A DNA stretch of 64,000 bases from assembly GCF_021869535.1 (NCBI RefSeq), contig NW_026262701.1:8174974-8238973 (forward strand), read 5' to 3'. This document shows positions 56,623-64,000 of the stretch, piece after piece (position 1 is the stretch's first letter; each line of letters begins with the position of its first letter). This DNA comes from Mytilus californianus. Its lineage: Eukaryota > Mollusca > Bivalvia > Mytilida > Mytilidae. A program made the position numbers and the translations under genes. Under the pieces are notes generated by a model that was given only the letters and a program-made list of their open reading frames with translations, was not told the DNA's origin and did no database searches.

Positions 56623-57344
56623 TAAAATATTTTAGATTGTATATGGTTTTAGTTAAAACATTTAAATTGCAACCATTTTTCCTCTTCTTGTTTATTGTGA
56701 ATATACTGTTTATGTCTCGTTGCACATACATTTTTTTTTTTGGGGTTTCCAAATTAGTTTCTGTCTTTTTTGCCTTTTTGTTCGGTTGGATGTATTCATT
56801 GTCACTATCCTCGCTGTATTCATCTGCTTCTTCTTCTTTCTTCTCCTTTTCTTCTTCTGGTTTCTTTTCTTTATAAGGGGTAGACGCGAATCGGATTTTG
56901 TTTGTTTGTTCGACATTCCTAAACAAACAATGTGGAATGTTAGTAGACTTCAGAAATTGACAGAATTGATGAATACCAGTTGCTAGTTTTCTACGACCAA
57001 TTGGAACTGTTGAATCACGTATCAAGCCAACGATATGAGTGTTCGAAATAACTTTAGCGTCAATGCGTATTTCACCTTGTTTGTCTCACTTAATAGAGGA
57101 ATTGTTTTTGCAAGTAAAGCAAAAGTCGCAAGGCTTTGTCTTTATATCTAGATGGTATAGTGATATTGATTTATGATTGTAAATCATCATGTAACGATTT
57201 CTCGTCATAAGACTGATTGTGTTGTTGAATTTCTCGAGATGGAGTGTCATTCAGCACCACTTCCGCTTTCAGATGATATTCGTTTTGTTTTTGTAAGACA
57301 GCCTCGTATTTTTGTTTTGGAATAGGAATCATTTCCTTCGTCAT
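56618..57344 (-). pseudogene. Polinton/adintovirus-like small protein gene, broken
   Basis: It begins at an ATG (57344) that overlaps the stop of the next gene upstream as ATGA. Segment 1 (57 codons, N-terminus MTKEMIPIPKQKYE) ends at TAA 57171. The same frame continues for 26 codons to TAA 57090. The readable frame then shifts at an A-run, and a TGA (57086-57088) precedes an open segment from 57085 to 56618. That last part has a GEIRID motif, HIVGLIRD, a short basic GRRK, then a Glu/Lys-rich acidic tract with a KKAKK-type cluster, and ends at a TAA in a poly(A) signal. The N-terminal PIPK..YE pattern and the G-I-I-x-H-I-L core resemble a small conserved ORF that I recall beside the ATPase in invertebrate Polintons. 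The family role is uncertain (possibly virion or DNA-binding). Two stops and a frameshift make it a pseudogene. Homology is from memory and moderate only. Confidence 0.55.
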
Positions 57345-57646
57345 TTTAAGTGAGCAAGCACTACTGTAGGAATGAGATTTGAACGATACTTTAAAAGAAG
57401 TCTCTTTCGCTGTATACGTGGGGTGTCCTCAGCAGTGATTTTATGAAAAAACGTTTTGCACTTAACCAGTTTCGTTTTATATAGCGGAGATAGTGTAACA
57501 AATCCATGTAAAATGTTGTATATGCATTCCAGTAGGATCTTAAATTGTTCGTTATTCATCGTTTTTATCATTGCTAGTCTTTGCTCATCCTCAGCGGAAG
57601 CCAATAAGGAAAGAAAATTAACGTGTTTCATTATTTGCTTACTCAT
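57341..57646 (-). CDS. Small basic Polinton/adintovirus-like protein (101 aa), intact ORF
   Basis: ATG at 57644-57646 starts a 101-aa frame; the open frame extends 16 codons further upstream only through a TTG. The protein begins MSKQIMKH, has a Leu-rich helical segment, a central LLECIYNILHG motif, a LSPLYKTKL segment, then a Lys/Arg-rich stretch (IQRKRLLLKY) and a hydrophobic tail ending AHLK. This order (helical region, CxYNxLxG, LSxxxKxKL, basic stretch, hydrophobic C-terminus) matches a small protein widespread in animal Polintons and adintoviruses and sometimes likened to adenovirus minor core protein X. That link is recall, not a search result. It lies 13 bp after the end of the ATPase gene and its TGA overlaps the next ATG (ATGA), so the three genes formed one compact unit. 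It is the only element gene here with no visible lesion, possibly by chance because it is short. Confidence 0.6.
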   Translation of the reverse strand: MSKQIMKHVNFLSLLASAEDEQRLAMIKTMNNEQFKILLECIYNILHGFVTLSPLYKTKLVKCKTFFHKITAEDTPRIQRKRLLLKYRSNLIPTVVLAHLK

Positions 57647-57659
57647 AGCTTTTAAAGTA

Positions 57660-58350
57660 TTATTTCGGAAGAAAAACCACACAGTTCTCTCCAATGAATA
57701 TATTTGTTCTAAGTAAATAAAGTTTGTCTGTGTGAGCGCTCAAATCAATAGTCAAATATCCGTATTTCTTTTTTGTCGAGAGTTCGTAAGCCGAAATGAA
57801 GTATTTCACCTGACCAGGTAAAATTTGTTTAGGAAATACGGTTAACTGGTGTTGATCACGATGATTTTTCTAAGAAATAATGTAAGATGAATTCAGGGAA
57901 ATGGTGCGCATGAATTTACCCGGAAAATGATATAAATTCTGAGTAAGCATTAAAAGACTTATGTTTTGGTGATGAGATTTTACCGTGAATAAATTTAAAA
58001 CTTCCACATCGTTCACTGCTGTTGCTAGCAAATCGTCTAAAATCAGAAGCATATGTTCCCTATTTTCTGACCATGCATCCACTTGTTCACTGCTTGGTAA
58101 ACCTTCATGGAAAGTTATATTGTCTATTTCTTTTTCCATACTTGCAAATAGTTCTTGATAAACAGAATAGCAATATACAATTTTTACAGGAGGGGTTGAA
58201 ACCATACCTCCAGCTTGTTTAATTATGCGAAAAGTTAACATAGTTTTTTCCACTTTGTGTCGGTCCCACAATTAAAATGGGACATGGTGTTTGGAAAGAT
58301 AAAAGTGTACGATCTCCACTTGACCTGGTTTGTGTTTTTTTTCTTCTTTT
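57660..58350 (-). pseudogene. Polinton/adintovirus genome-packaging ATPase (FtsK/HerA type), broken
   Basis: The minus strand encodes most of a packaging ATPase that would pump DNA into capsids. A P-loop GPTQSGK is readable at about 58245-58268 in one frame, preceded by a hydrophobic beta strand (CPILIV). Immediately after it, a run of six A (58244-58249) shifts the frame. The adjacent frame then gives FRIIKQ, a Walker B strand LLILDDLL, and a conserved TQNLYHFPGKFMRTISLN segment typical of this family. A TAG at 57870-57872 interrupts the frame, and the same frame continues for 69 more codons with the expected C-terminal motifs (KNHRDQ, PKQILPG, YGYLTIDL, FIGENCVVFLPK) to TAA at 57660. No ATG lies in the open part before the P-loop (to 58350), so the start is unknown. 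One frameshift and one nonsense codon inactivate it. Family assignment is strong from motif order. Confidence 0.85.
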
Positions 58351-58429
58351 TCACAAATGATTGAAAATAAAGGTTAAGTTCGAGTTTTATTTGTTTTGAT
58401 ACAGACGTAGTTTTTGTGTTGTTTTTTTT

Positions 58430-58610
58430 AATTTTTTAATGTTTTTTTTATGTGTTTAGCTTCATTTTTTTTTTTATATTTTGGAAGGTTTTTTTACGTG
58501 TTTAGCTTCGGTTTTCCTTTTTTTGACGTGTTTAGCTTCGGTTTTCATTTTTCGACGTGTTTAACTTCAGTTTTTATTTTTGGGAGGGTTTTTTTGTGTG
58601 TTTTTGTTTA
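58430..58610. repeat. T-rich minisatellite, about 30-bp period, 4-5 copies
   Basis: Copies carry ACGTGTTTAGCTTCGGTTTT or close variants, starting near 58451 (TGTGTTTAGCTTC), 58496, 58526 and 58555, with a degenerate trailing copy near 58595. T-runs separate the copies. It sits between the ATPase remnant and the PC4-like remnant, where it fills the intergenic space. Confidence 0.8.
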
Positions 58611-58733
58611 AGTTGAAAATCAATTGACAAAACAATAATGAAAACCAACAATGCAAAACTAATCGTGAAAGAATAGCGTCAGTTCTAGCAACAAATTGCA
58701 AAAAGAAAACAAGTTTAGAAATATTTATTGAAC

Positions 58734-58739
58734 ACACAA
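58734..58739 (-). terminator. Candidate AATAAA poly(A) signal downstream of PC4-like remnant
   Basis: On the minus strand AATAAA lies about 77 nt beyond the distal stop (58816) of the PC4-like reading frame. The placement suits a 3' end signal, but AT-rich DNA yields this hexamer often. Confidence 0.3.
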
Positions 58740-58815
58740 AATATCAAACGCGAATACAAGAATATAAATCATATATAAAATTACAAACAATGTACAATAT
58801 ATGAAAAAATTAATG

Positions 58816-59488
58816 TCATATTAAGTGTTCATGCGATTTGATTCTTTTTTCCATTAAACGGTAAACACTGTCTTTTAGTGGTTGACTACGTTACCTGTCC
58901 AACACAATCACGTTAATTAAGAAGTAATTGCACACAAATTCTGAAGACATGTTCAGTTTTTTTACGTCTTCTCTGAATTTAATCAACACATCTAAAAGTG
59001 AAAACGAACGGCATGCTGTTTCAAAATATCTTTCCAAGTGCTCCTGCTCTCCATTCATCAAACATTCGTGGTTATGTTGACTTGGCAACCTGAACACGTT
59101 TCTTTCGTTTTCTGTGCAATTTATTCCTGTAACACCTCGTCAAAAGAATAGATCAAGACTGTAGTTAGAAGCTTCTTCTCTTTGCACGACATGACGAATG
59201 TCAAAACAAATGAAGTTTAGTGATCTTCAATAAAAGAATGTAGAAACAATATCCTCTCTTTCAGATTACACAGTTTTAACCACACGTCTCTGTTGATTGT
59301 AATTTGTTTACCCTTTACCACGATATGAATGAATGTCTTTTGCTATAGTCGTCTTCCTGTTTTCTTTATGAATACTTTAGTCTCGTCGTCAATAGTAAAA
59401 CAGCTTCTCTCTTCAATAAATTTGTGTCGAGCTGTTCGTAATCACGTTTGGTTGCTTCTCTCACCAAATCAATTTGACACTGAGTCAT
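58816..59488 (-). pseudogene. PC4/p15-like DNA-binding protein gene of the Polinton, broken
   Basis: ATG at 59486-59488 opens 40 codons (MTQCQIDLVREATKRDYEQL at the start) and then stops. In another frame the continuation reads FTIDDETKVFIKKTGRR, a TAG at 59343-59345, then FIHIVVKGKQITINRDVW to a TAA at 59217. This strand-strand-GK-I-W order is like the single-stranded-DNA-binding fold of transcriptional coactivator PC4. A third frame (to TAA 58891, with 24 more open codons to 58816) carries SQHNHECLM and a helical LERYF segment, resembling the Cys/His tail that I recall after the PC4 domain in invertebrate Polintons. At least two frame changes and one or two nonsense codons break it, unless introns explain some. 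Family call is pattern-based and moderate. Confidence 0.45.
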
Positions 59489-59502
59489 GGTGACTGTGGT
59501 GT

Positions 59503-59511
59503 TTTTATATA
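59503..59511 (-). promoter_or_regulatory. TATA-like element upstream of the PC4-like ATG
   Basis: The minus strand reads TATATAAAA ending 14 nt before the ATG at 59488. It is a good TATA match, but too close to the ATG for a start site 25-30 nt downstream to leave a leader. Either translation began at a later codon or the match is fortuitous. Confidence 0.25.
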
Positions 59512-59522
59512 CGGTGATTTAA

Positions 59523-59598
59523 ATACAGGTATGATTGAGGATGCGGTATGTAACATTATTATACAGATACGATTGAGGATGCGTTGACGTAATAATAT
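59523..59598. repeat. Imperfect 38-bp direct repeat
   Basis: Copies at 59523-59560 and 59561-59598 share ATACAG, then GATTGAGGATGCG after a two-mismatch gap, and then diverge. It lies in the divergent intergenic region between the leftward genes and the rightward integrase, where promoters would be expected. Confidence 0.7.
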
Positions 59599-59783
59599 TC
59601 ATGTGTAGTGTCATAACATAGTCGTGCATGCATGAACATGTTTTTAGAATTAAACTTTTCGGATGGATGGATTTGGTAAAATATACCGAGTACACCCAAT
59701 TAAAAAACTAATCCATCATTCAGTGTTTCCGTTTTGCATTGTTATATTAACAAGTGATGCTATGACAATTGTTCTTACAATAA

Positions 59784-59930
59784 TCATTTGACAGAAATAC
59801 ACGATTTCTGCTTTGGGTACATTTCGTCCCATGAAGCGCCATGGCAAGACGTTTGTGTGCTCTCCGTATTACTTCTTGTCTCTTCCATGTTGTTATGTGT
59901 AATAAAGGAACCACGTCGCTTATCACTCAT
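59784..59930 (-). other. Short unassigned ORF in the divergent intergenic region
   Basis: An ATG at 59928-59930 opens 48 codons beginning MSDKRRGSFITHNN and ends at TGA. The frame is open a further 21 Lys-rich codons upstream to a TTG. The protein is basic then Ser/Thr-rich, with no domain that I recognise. It could be a remnant of another small Polinton ORF or chance; the opposite strand is also open here. Confidence 0.2.
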
Positions 59931-59993
59931 ACCTTTTAAATACTTTTTCACAAAGTCAGAAATTATCTTTTTTATACTTTTTTTCTCTTTCAA

Positions 59994-60291
59994 TTAACGA
60001 CCACATTGGAAAGAATATTCAATCTCTTTCTTTTTCACACACAAATGATATACTTTAATCAATGTTTGTTTTTTTTAACTTACAAAGATATATATACATT
60101 CTCCCTTTTCGCTCCTCGAACACGAAAGCGTTTTAAATCATGTCTATCTCATCCGTTATTTGTATTAAATGTGATTTATTAAAGTCTTAAAAGAGGGACG
60201 AAAGATACCGGAGGTACATTCAATCTCATAAATCGAAAATAAACAGACAACACCGTGGGTAAAAAAGAAAAAGACAAACAGAAGACGGTTG
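59994..60291. other. AT-rich spacer, no gene seen
   Basis: No meaningful ORF on either strand. Polinton integrases normally have a zinc-binding N-terminus and the first half of the catalytic core, which would be expected in or near this stretch. I could not find them in any frame. Confidence 0.5.
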
Positions 60292-60447
60292 TTAAACGTA
60301 CAGTGACAAATATTACATATAGTAGATACATATTCATTGGTAAATGATTAACAAGTATACAGTTTCATACCTCACGTGACTTAAACGTACAGTGACAAAT
60401 ATTACATATAGTACATACATATTCATCGGTTAATGATTAACTAGTAT
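60292..60447. repeat. 67-bp direct repeat, 89-bp period, about 94% identical
   Basis: Copies at 60292-60358 and 60381-60447 start TTAAACGTACAGTGACAAAT and end in AGTAT, with four mismatches that I count. They are separated by 22 bp containing CACGTGAC. The second copy ends about 25 bp before the first recognisable integrase residues, so the duplicated DNA abuts the truncated gene. Confidence 0.9.
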
Positions 60448-60475
60448 GAACCAAAAACATAGTATTAAAAAATGA

Positions 60476-61220
60476 ATGCAACCATCAAAGAGTTAAACAA
60501 GTGTTGACATAGCCAAAGCTTTCAGAAAAATTCTTCAAACAGCAAAGGTAGACAAGATCCGCTCGGAAGTTGATGGATGTTTCAAGTCGAAGGTTGTTCA
60601 AAAACTTTTCAAGGAAAGGGGAGTGCAACATTTTGTAACTAAGAACGAGATAAAAGCAAACTATGCAGTGCGTGTGATACAAACCATAAAAAATATTTTA
60701 CTTTACTAAAAAGAGAACGTATCGGTACATTGACAATTTACAAAAATTTGTAAAAAGCTACAATGTAACACCACACAGGTCCTTAAACTACATTGCACCA
60801 ACGACGTTACACCGGAAAACACCGGAAAACGAAGCAGATGTATGGGTTCAACAATACTTGAACAAAAAACAATCAAATGATAAGATGAGTCGACCAAATA
60901 CCAAAAACCCGAAACAACTTAAAACCGAAGCAGATTCGAAGAGAAAAAGAAGAATGCAACGGCGGAAGAGTTACAAATTTAAAATCGGTTCTCTTGTTCG
61001 AATTGCTTATACGCGACACATTTTTGACAGAAGTTATAGTCAAAAATGGACGGATGAGATATTTAAAGTTGTACGGAGATTTAAAATGCAGAACATCAAC
61101 CTTTATAAATTGGGCTCCTTTTATAACGATGAGGTGATTTTAAGTGAATATTATTCTTCTGAACTTCAGGCTGTTGATAAATCAGATTCATCACTCTGGG
61201 TTGTGAAGAAAGTTCTTTAA
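60476..61220 (+). pseudogene. Polinton/Maverick retrovirus-like integrase, C-terminal half, broken
   Basis: The plus strand encodes the second half of the rve-type core and the C-terminal domain of a Polinton integrase. Frame 1 (from about 60476) reads SVDIAKAFRKIL, KIRSEVDGCF, KVVQKLFKERG and KANYAVRVIQTIKN, then stops at 60707. After a shift in an A/T-rich run, frame 2 reads TYRYIDNLQKFVKSYN, TPHRSLNY, the basic KSYKFKIGSLVRI motif, FDRSYSQKWTDEIF, and ends WVVKKVL at TAA 61220. The order matches the family from memory. Lesions are a TGA at 60473 and a TAA at 60494 at the front edge, and the frameshift near 60690-60707. By motif alignment the catalytic Glu (expected in KAxxxER) is Val, and the second catalytic Asp (expected in RxDxG) is Glu. 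The N-terminal half is missing. It is transcribed away from the other element genes, a layout usual for one end of a Polinton. Confidence 0.88.
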
Positions 61221-61282
61221 AAGCGAGGGTACAGTACTTGCAACTATAGGCGTTACTGTTTTAGCGATCAATCAGCGGTCAT

Positions 61283-61408
61283 CGATCAGTCACCGATCAG
61301 TCAAGTTCGCGTCAAACTCACGTCACCAATCCGTCAGACTTATAGTAAAAGTATTTGACTGATCGGACGGATCGGACGGATAGGACCGATCGACCTTTCT
61401 GACGGATT
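61283..61408. repeat. Clustered short direct and inverted repeats beyond the integrase
   Basis: Tandem 11-mers CGATCAGTCAC/A occupy 61283-61304 and tandem 9-mers GATCGGACG occupy 61361-61378. CCGATCAGTCAA (61293-61304) is the exact reverse complement of TTGACTGATCGG (61355-61366), and AATCCGTCAG (61328-61337) of CTGACGGATT (61399-61408). The stretch is visibly more GC-rich than its surroundings. As the integrase usually lies near a Polinton end, this could be part of a terminal repeat, but no matching copy was found on the left side. Confidence 0.75.
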
Positions 61409-61770
61409 GAACTCTAATACGTCACATGATAAACCAATACAAATTACGAAATCTTAGTTTCGTTTCATTTAATTAAAATGGCGACATGGAAAATACGAAA
61501 CATTCAAGTACAAATGATCAACATCTTTTTTTATTAATTATTTAGCACAGTTTTAAGAATTTAAAAAGAGAAGAAATATGCATATACAACTTAATTTAAA
61601 TATTACTATTAAAGAATGGCCATTTTCGTTTTAATTTAGGTTATATTTTTTCAAACCCGGACATTTCTAAAACGGTGTTTATCGCGATTTTCAGTGATTT
61701 TATTATTTTCCGAAAATGCTCTTGAAATGATCATTTATTCCAAATTTCGATGTATTATTTTTAAATATTT
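61409..61770. other. AT-rich spacer, no gene seen
   Basis: Unique AT-rich sequence between the short-repeat cluster and the right-hand satellite. No ORF, RNA gene or terminal repeat is recognised. Confidence 0.65.
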
Positions 61771-64000
61771 TTAAGTATTTTATCCTTATAATATTAAAAT
61801 TCTTCAAACAAAATTATCTCGAGGCCATTAAAATAACAAATCACAAATCACAAATAAAAATAATAATGCTGCAAATTCTCTTAAAAATAAAAAATATTGA
61901 TAATTTTAAACAACGAGAAAAACATTATAGTATATTTTTTCTGATAGTCTCCATACTTATTAAAAATAACCAATCCTAAGCTATAAAAAGTACAAAAATC
62001 CAATGACGGTCAATAATTTCTATTCAAATAAAGGAATTATTGCATTCTATTTCAACAAAAACAAAAGTTTATGCATATCTATCCTTCTTTATTAATTTTT
62101 TATTAAAAATTACTTATCTAAAGGCATTTATAATGACTGATAGCAATTGCATTGCACTATTTCTGATATAAAAGAAGAAATATTTGTATTTTTATGCAAT
62201 GCGAATATTAAATTTAGTATCTGATCCCTTAAATTCAACATATTTTATGAAATGCAACCAATCCTGATGTACAAAAAGTACTGAAATCAAATGGTGATTC
62301 ATTATTTCTCTCAAAATGAAGATATTATTGCATTCATTTTGAACACCAACAAAAGTTTAAGCCTTATTCTACTTACAATATTAAAATTCTTATAAAAAAA
62401 ATAATTTTGAAGCCTTTGAAATAACTAGTTACAAATAACATTGCATTATTTTTTTAACAAAACAAGAGAAATTGGTAATTTTAAACAATGCGAACAACAT
62501 TTTAGGATACTTTCTATGATCTTCTTTTACTTTTATGAAAAACAACCAATACTAAACTATGAAAAGTACAAACATCTAATGACAGTCAATAATTTCCATT
62601 CAAATAAAGAAATTATTGCATTCTTGTTCAACAAATACAAAAGTTAATGCATATTTATCCTTCATTTATTCACATTTTATTAAAAAAAAATTATATAAAG
62701 GCATTTATAATGACTGATAGCAATTGACGTTGCATTATTTCTGATATAAAAGAAGAAATATTTGTATTTTTAAGCAATGCGAACATTACATTAAGAATCT
62801 TTTCCCTTAAATTCAACACATCCTGAACCATAAAAAGTACAAAAAGCCATAGGCATTCAATAATTTCCATTAAAAAAGAGAAATTCTGGAATTCTTATTT
62901 AAAAAAAACAAAAGTTTATGTATAAATATCCTTAAATTATTCATATCTTAGATAAAAGTACTTATCTGAGTGCATTACTTATGACTGATTGCAATTGACA
63001 TTGTATTATTTCTGATATCAAAGAAGAAATATTTGCATTTTTAAGCAATTCGAACACAAATTTAGTATCTTTTCCCTGCAATTCAGCATATTTTATAAAA
63101 AAAAAACAATCCTGATGTACAAAAAGAACCAAAATCAAATGCCGGTTCATAATTTCTATCAAAATGAACAAATTATTGCATTCTTATCAAACAAAAACAA
63201 AAGTTTATGCATATTTATCCTTCAATGGTTCACATGTTATACAAAATTAGTTATCTAAAGGCATTTATAATGACTGATTGCAATTGAAGTTGCATTATTT
63301 CTGATATAAAAGAAGAAATATTTGCATATTTAAGCAATGCGAACACAAATTTAGTATCTTTTCCCTGAAATTCAGCATATTTTATGAAAAACAACCAATC
63401 CTGATGTACAAAATGTACCGACATCAAATGAAGGTTCATAATTCTTATCAATATAAAGAAACTATTGCATTCGTATACAACACAAAACAAAAGTTTAAGT
63501 ATTATTCTCCTTACATTATCAAAATTCTTACAAAAAAAATCTTATTGGAGGACTTTGAAATAACAAGTTACAAATAACATTGCATTTTTTTTTATCAAAA
63601 GAAGAAAAATTGGTAATTTTAATCAATGCGAACAACATTTTAGTATATTTTCTCAGATATTATTTTGATTTTATAAAAAACAACCAATCCTAAACCATAA
63701 AAAGTACAAAAAGCCATAGGCAGTCAATAATTTAAATTGAAATAGAGGAATTTTGAATTTTTATCAAACAAAAACAAAAGTTTATGTATATTTATCATTT
63801 TTATCAGTAAATTATTCATATCTTATACAAAAGTACTTATCTCCATGCATTAATAATGACTGATTGCAATTGACGTTGAATTATTTCTGATACAAAAGAA
63901 GACATATTTACATTTTCAAGCAACACAAACAAAAATTTAGTATCTTTTCCCTGAAATTCAGAATATTTTATGAAAAACAACCAATCCTGATGTACAAAAA
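61771..64000. repeat. Diverged satellite, about 288-bp unit, nearly 8 copies, runs off the edge
   Basis: An AACCAATCC-like anchor recurs near 61968, 62256, 62544, 62815 (degenerate), 63105 (degenerate), 63393, 63682 and 63978, giving periods of about 288, 288, 271, 290, 288, 289 and 296. Two related unit types exist. Type X carries ACTTACAATATTAAAATTC or similar and a CAAATAACATTGCAT core. Type Y carries GACTGATTGCAATTGA and a TTTCTGATATAAAAGAAG core. Reading by the segment before each anchor, the order is X Y X Y Y Y X Y. The copy around 62815 has a Y-type body followed by an X-type tail, suggesting exchange. Copies are far more diverged than those of the 1,746-bp array. Small ORFs inside are not conserved as proteins. 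Confidence 0.9.

Noticed and set aside
56710..56916. Minus-strand Lys/Arg-rich ORF of 68 codons
   Set aside because: Alternative frame of the same acidic/basic low-complexity tract; no independent support.
56607..56986. Two plus-strand ORFs with Phe/Ser-rich, membrane-like proteins
   Set aside because: They are antisense shadows of the Glu/Lys-rich tract of the minus-strand Polinton small protein; the hydrophobicity is a coding artefact.
57456..57716. Plus-strand 86-codon ORF
   Set aside because: Antisense to the 101-aa Polinton small protein, which has the recognisable motifs.
58022..58222. Plus-strand 66-codon ORF
   Set aside because: Antisense to the packaging ATPase remnant.
59788..59997. 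Plus-strand hydrophobic ORF as a possible integrase N-terminus
   Set aside because: No zinc-binding pattern or integrase motif; the sequence is largely generic hydrophobic residues.
60485..60897. Two minus-strand ORFs
   Set aside because: They lie antisense to the integrase remnant and have no recognisable motifs.
62441..63490. Three small ORFs in the right-hand satellite
   Set aside because: They occur in different strands or frames of a diverged non-coding repeat; the two similar minus-strand ones are simply homologous satellite copies.

Overview
The window looks like repeat-rich, AT-rich nuclear DNA of an invertebrate animal. I see no bacterial operons, ribosome-binding sites, CRISPR arrays or rRNA/tRNA genes. 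The only recognisable protein-coding material is the decayed remnant of a Polinton/Maverick (adintovirus-like) giant DNA transposon, a class common in animals including molluscs and cnidarians. The species cannot be named from the sequence alone.

Layout. (1) 1-55037 is one head-to-tail satellite array with a 1,746-bp unit: 29 full units, two 1,289-bp-period deleted units, one nearly full unit and an 80-bp stub. Units differ by only a handful of substitutions or 1-bp indels. Those variants show that a five-unit block (8,729 bp) was duplicated in tandem. (2) 55038-56600 is AT-rich DNA with small local repeats and no gene. (3) 56618-61220 is the Polinton remnant. Reading leftwards (minus strand) it holds a PC4-like gene (broken), a packaging-type FtsK/HerA ATPase (broken at the P-loop and by a stop), an intact 101-aa small ORF, and a further small protein gene (broken) that overlaps it by ATGA. 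Reading rightwards (plus strand) is the C-terminal half of the Polinton integrase (broken, catalytic residues changed). Polymerase B, major capsid, penton and protease genes are not seen. (4) 61250-61410 is a compact set of short direct and inverted repeats just beyond the integrase. (5) 61771-64000 is a second, older and more diverged satellite of about 288 bp that runs off the right edge.

The Polinton genes would once have worked together: integrase for insertion, ATPase for genome packaging, PC4-like protein for DNA binding or transcription, small ORFs for virion or accessory roles. Here almost all are inactivated. The most striking feature is the recent, highly homogeneous 55-kb array with a readable amplification history. 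I do not see a functional new system that I could defend; the satellite unit itself is unrecognised.
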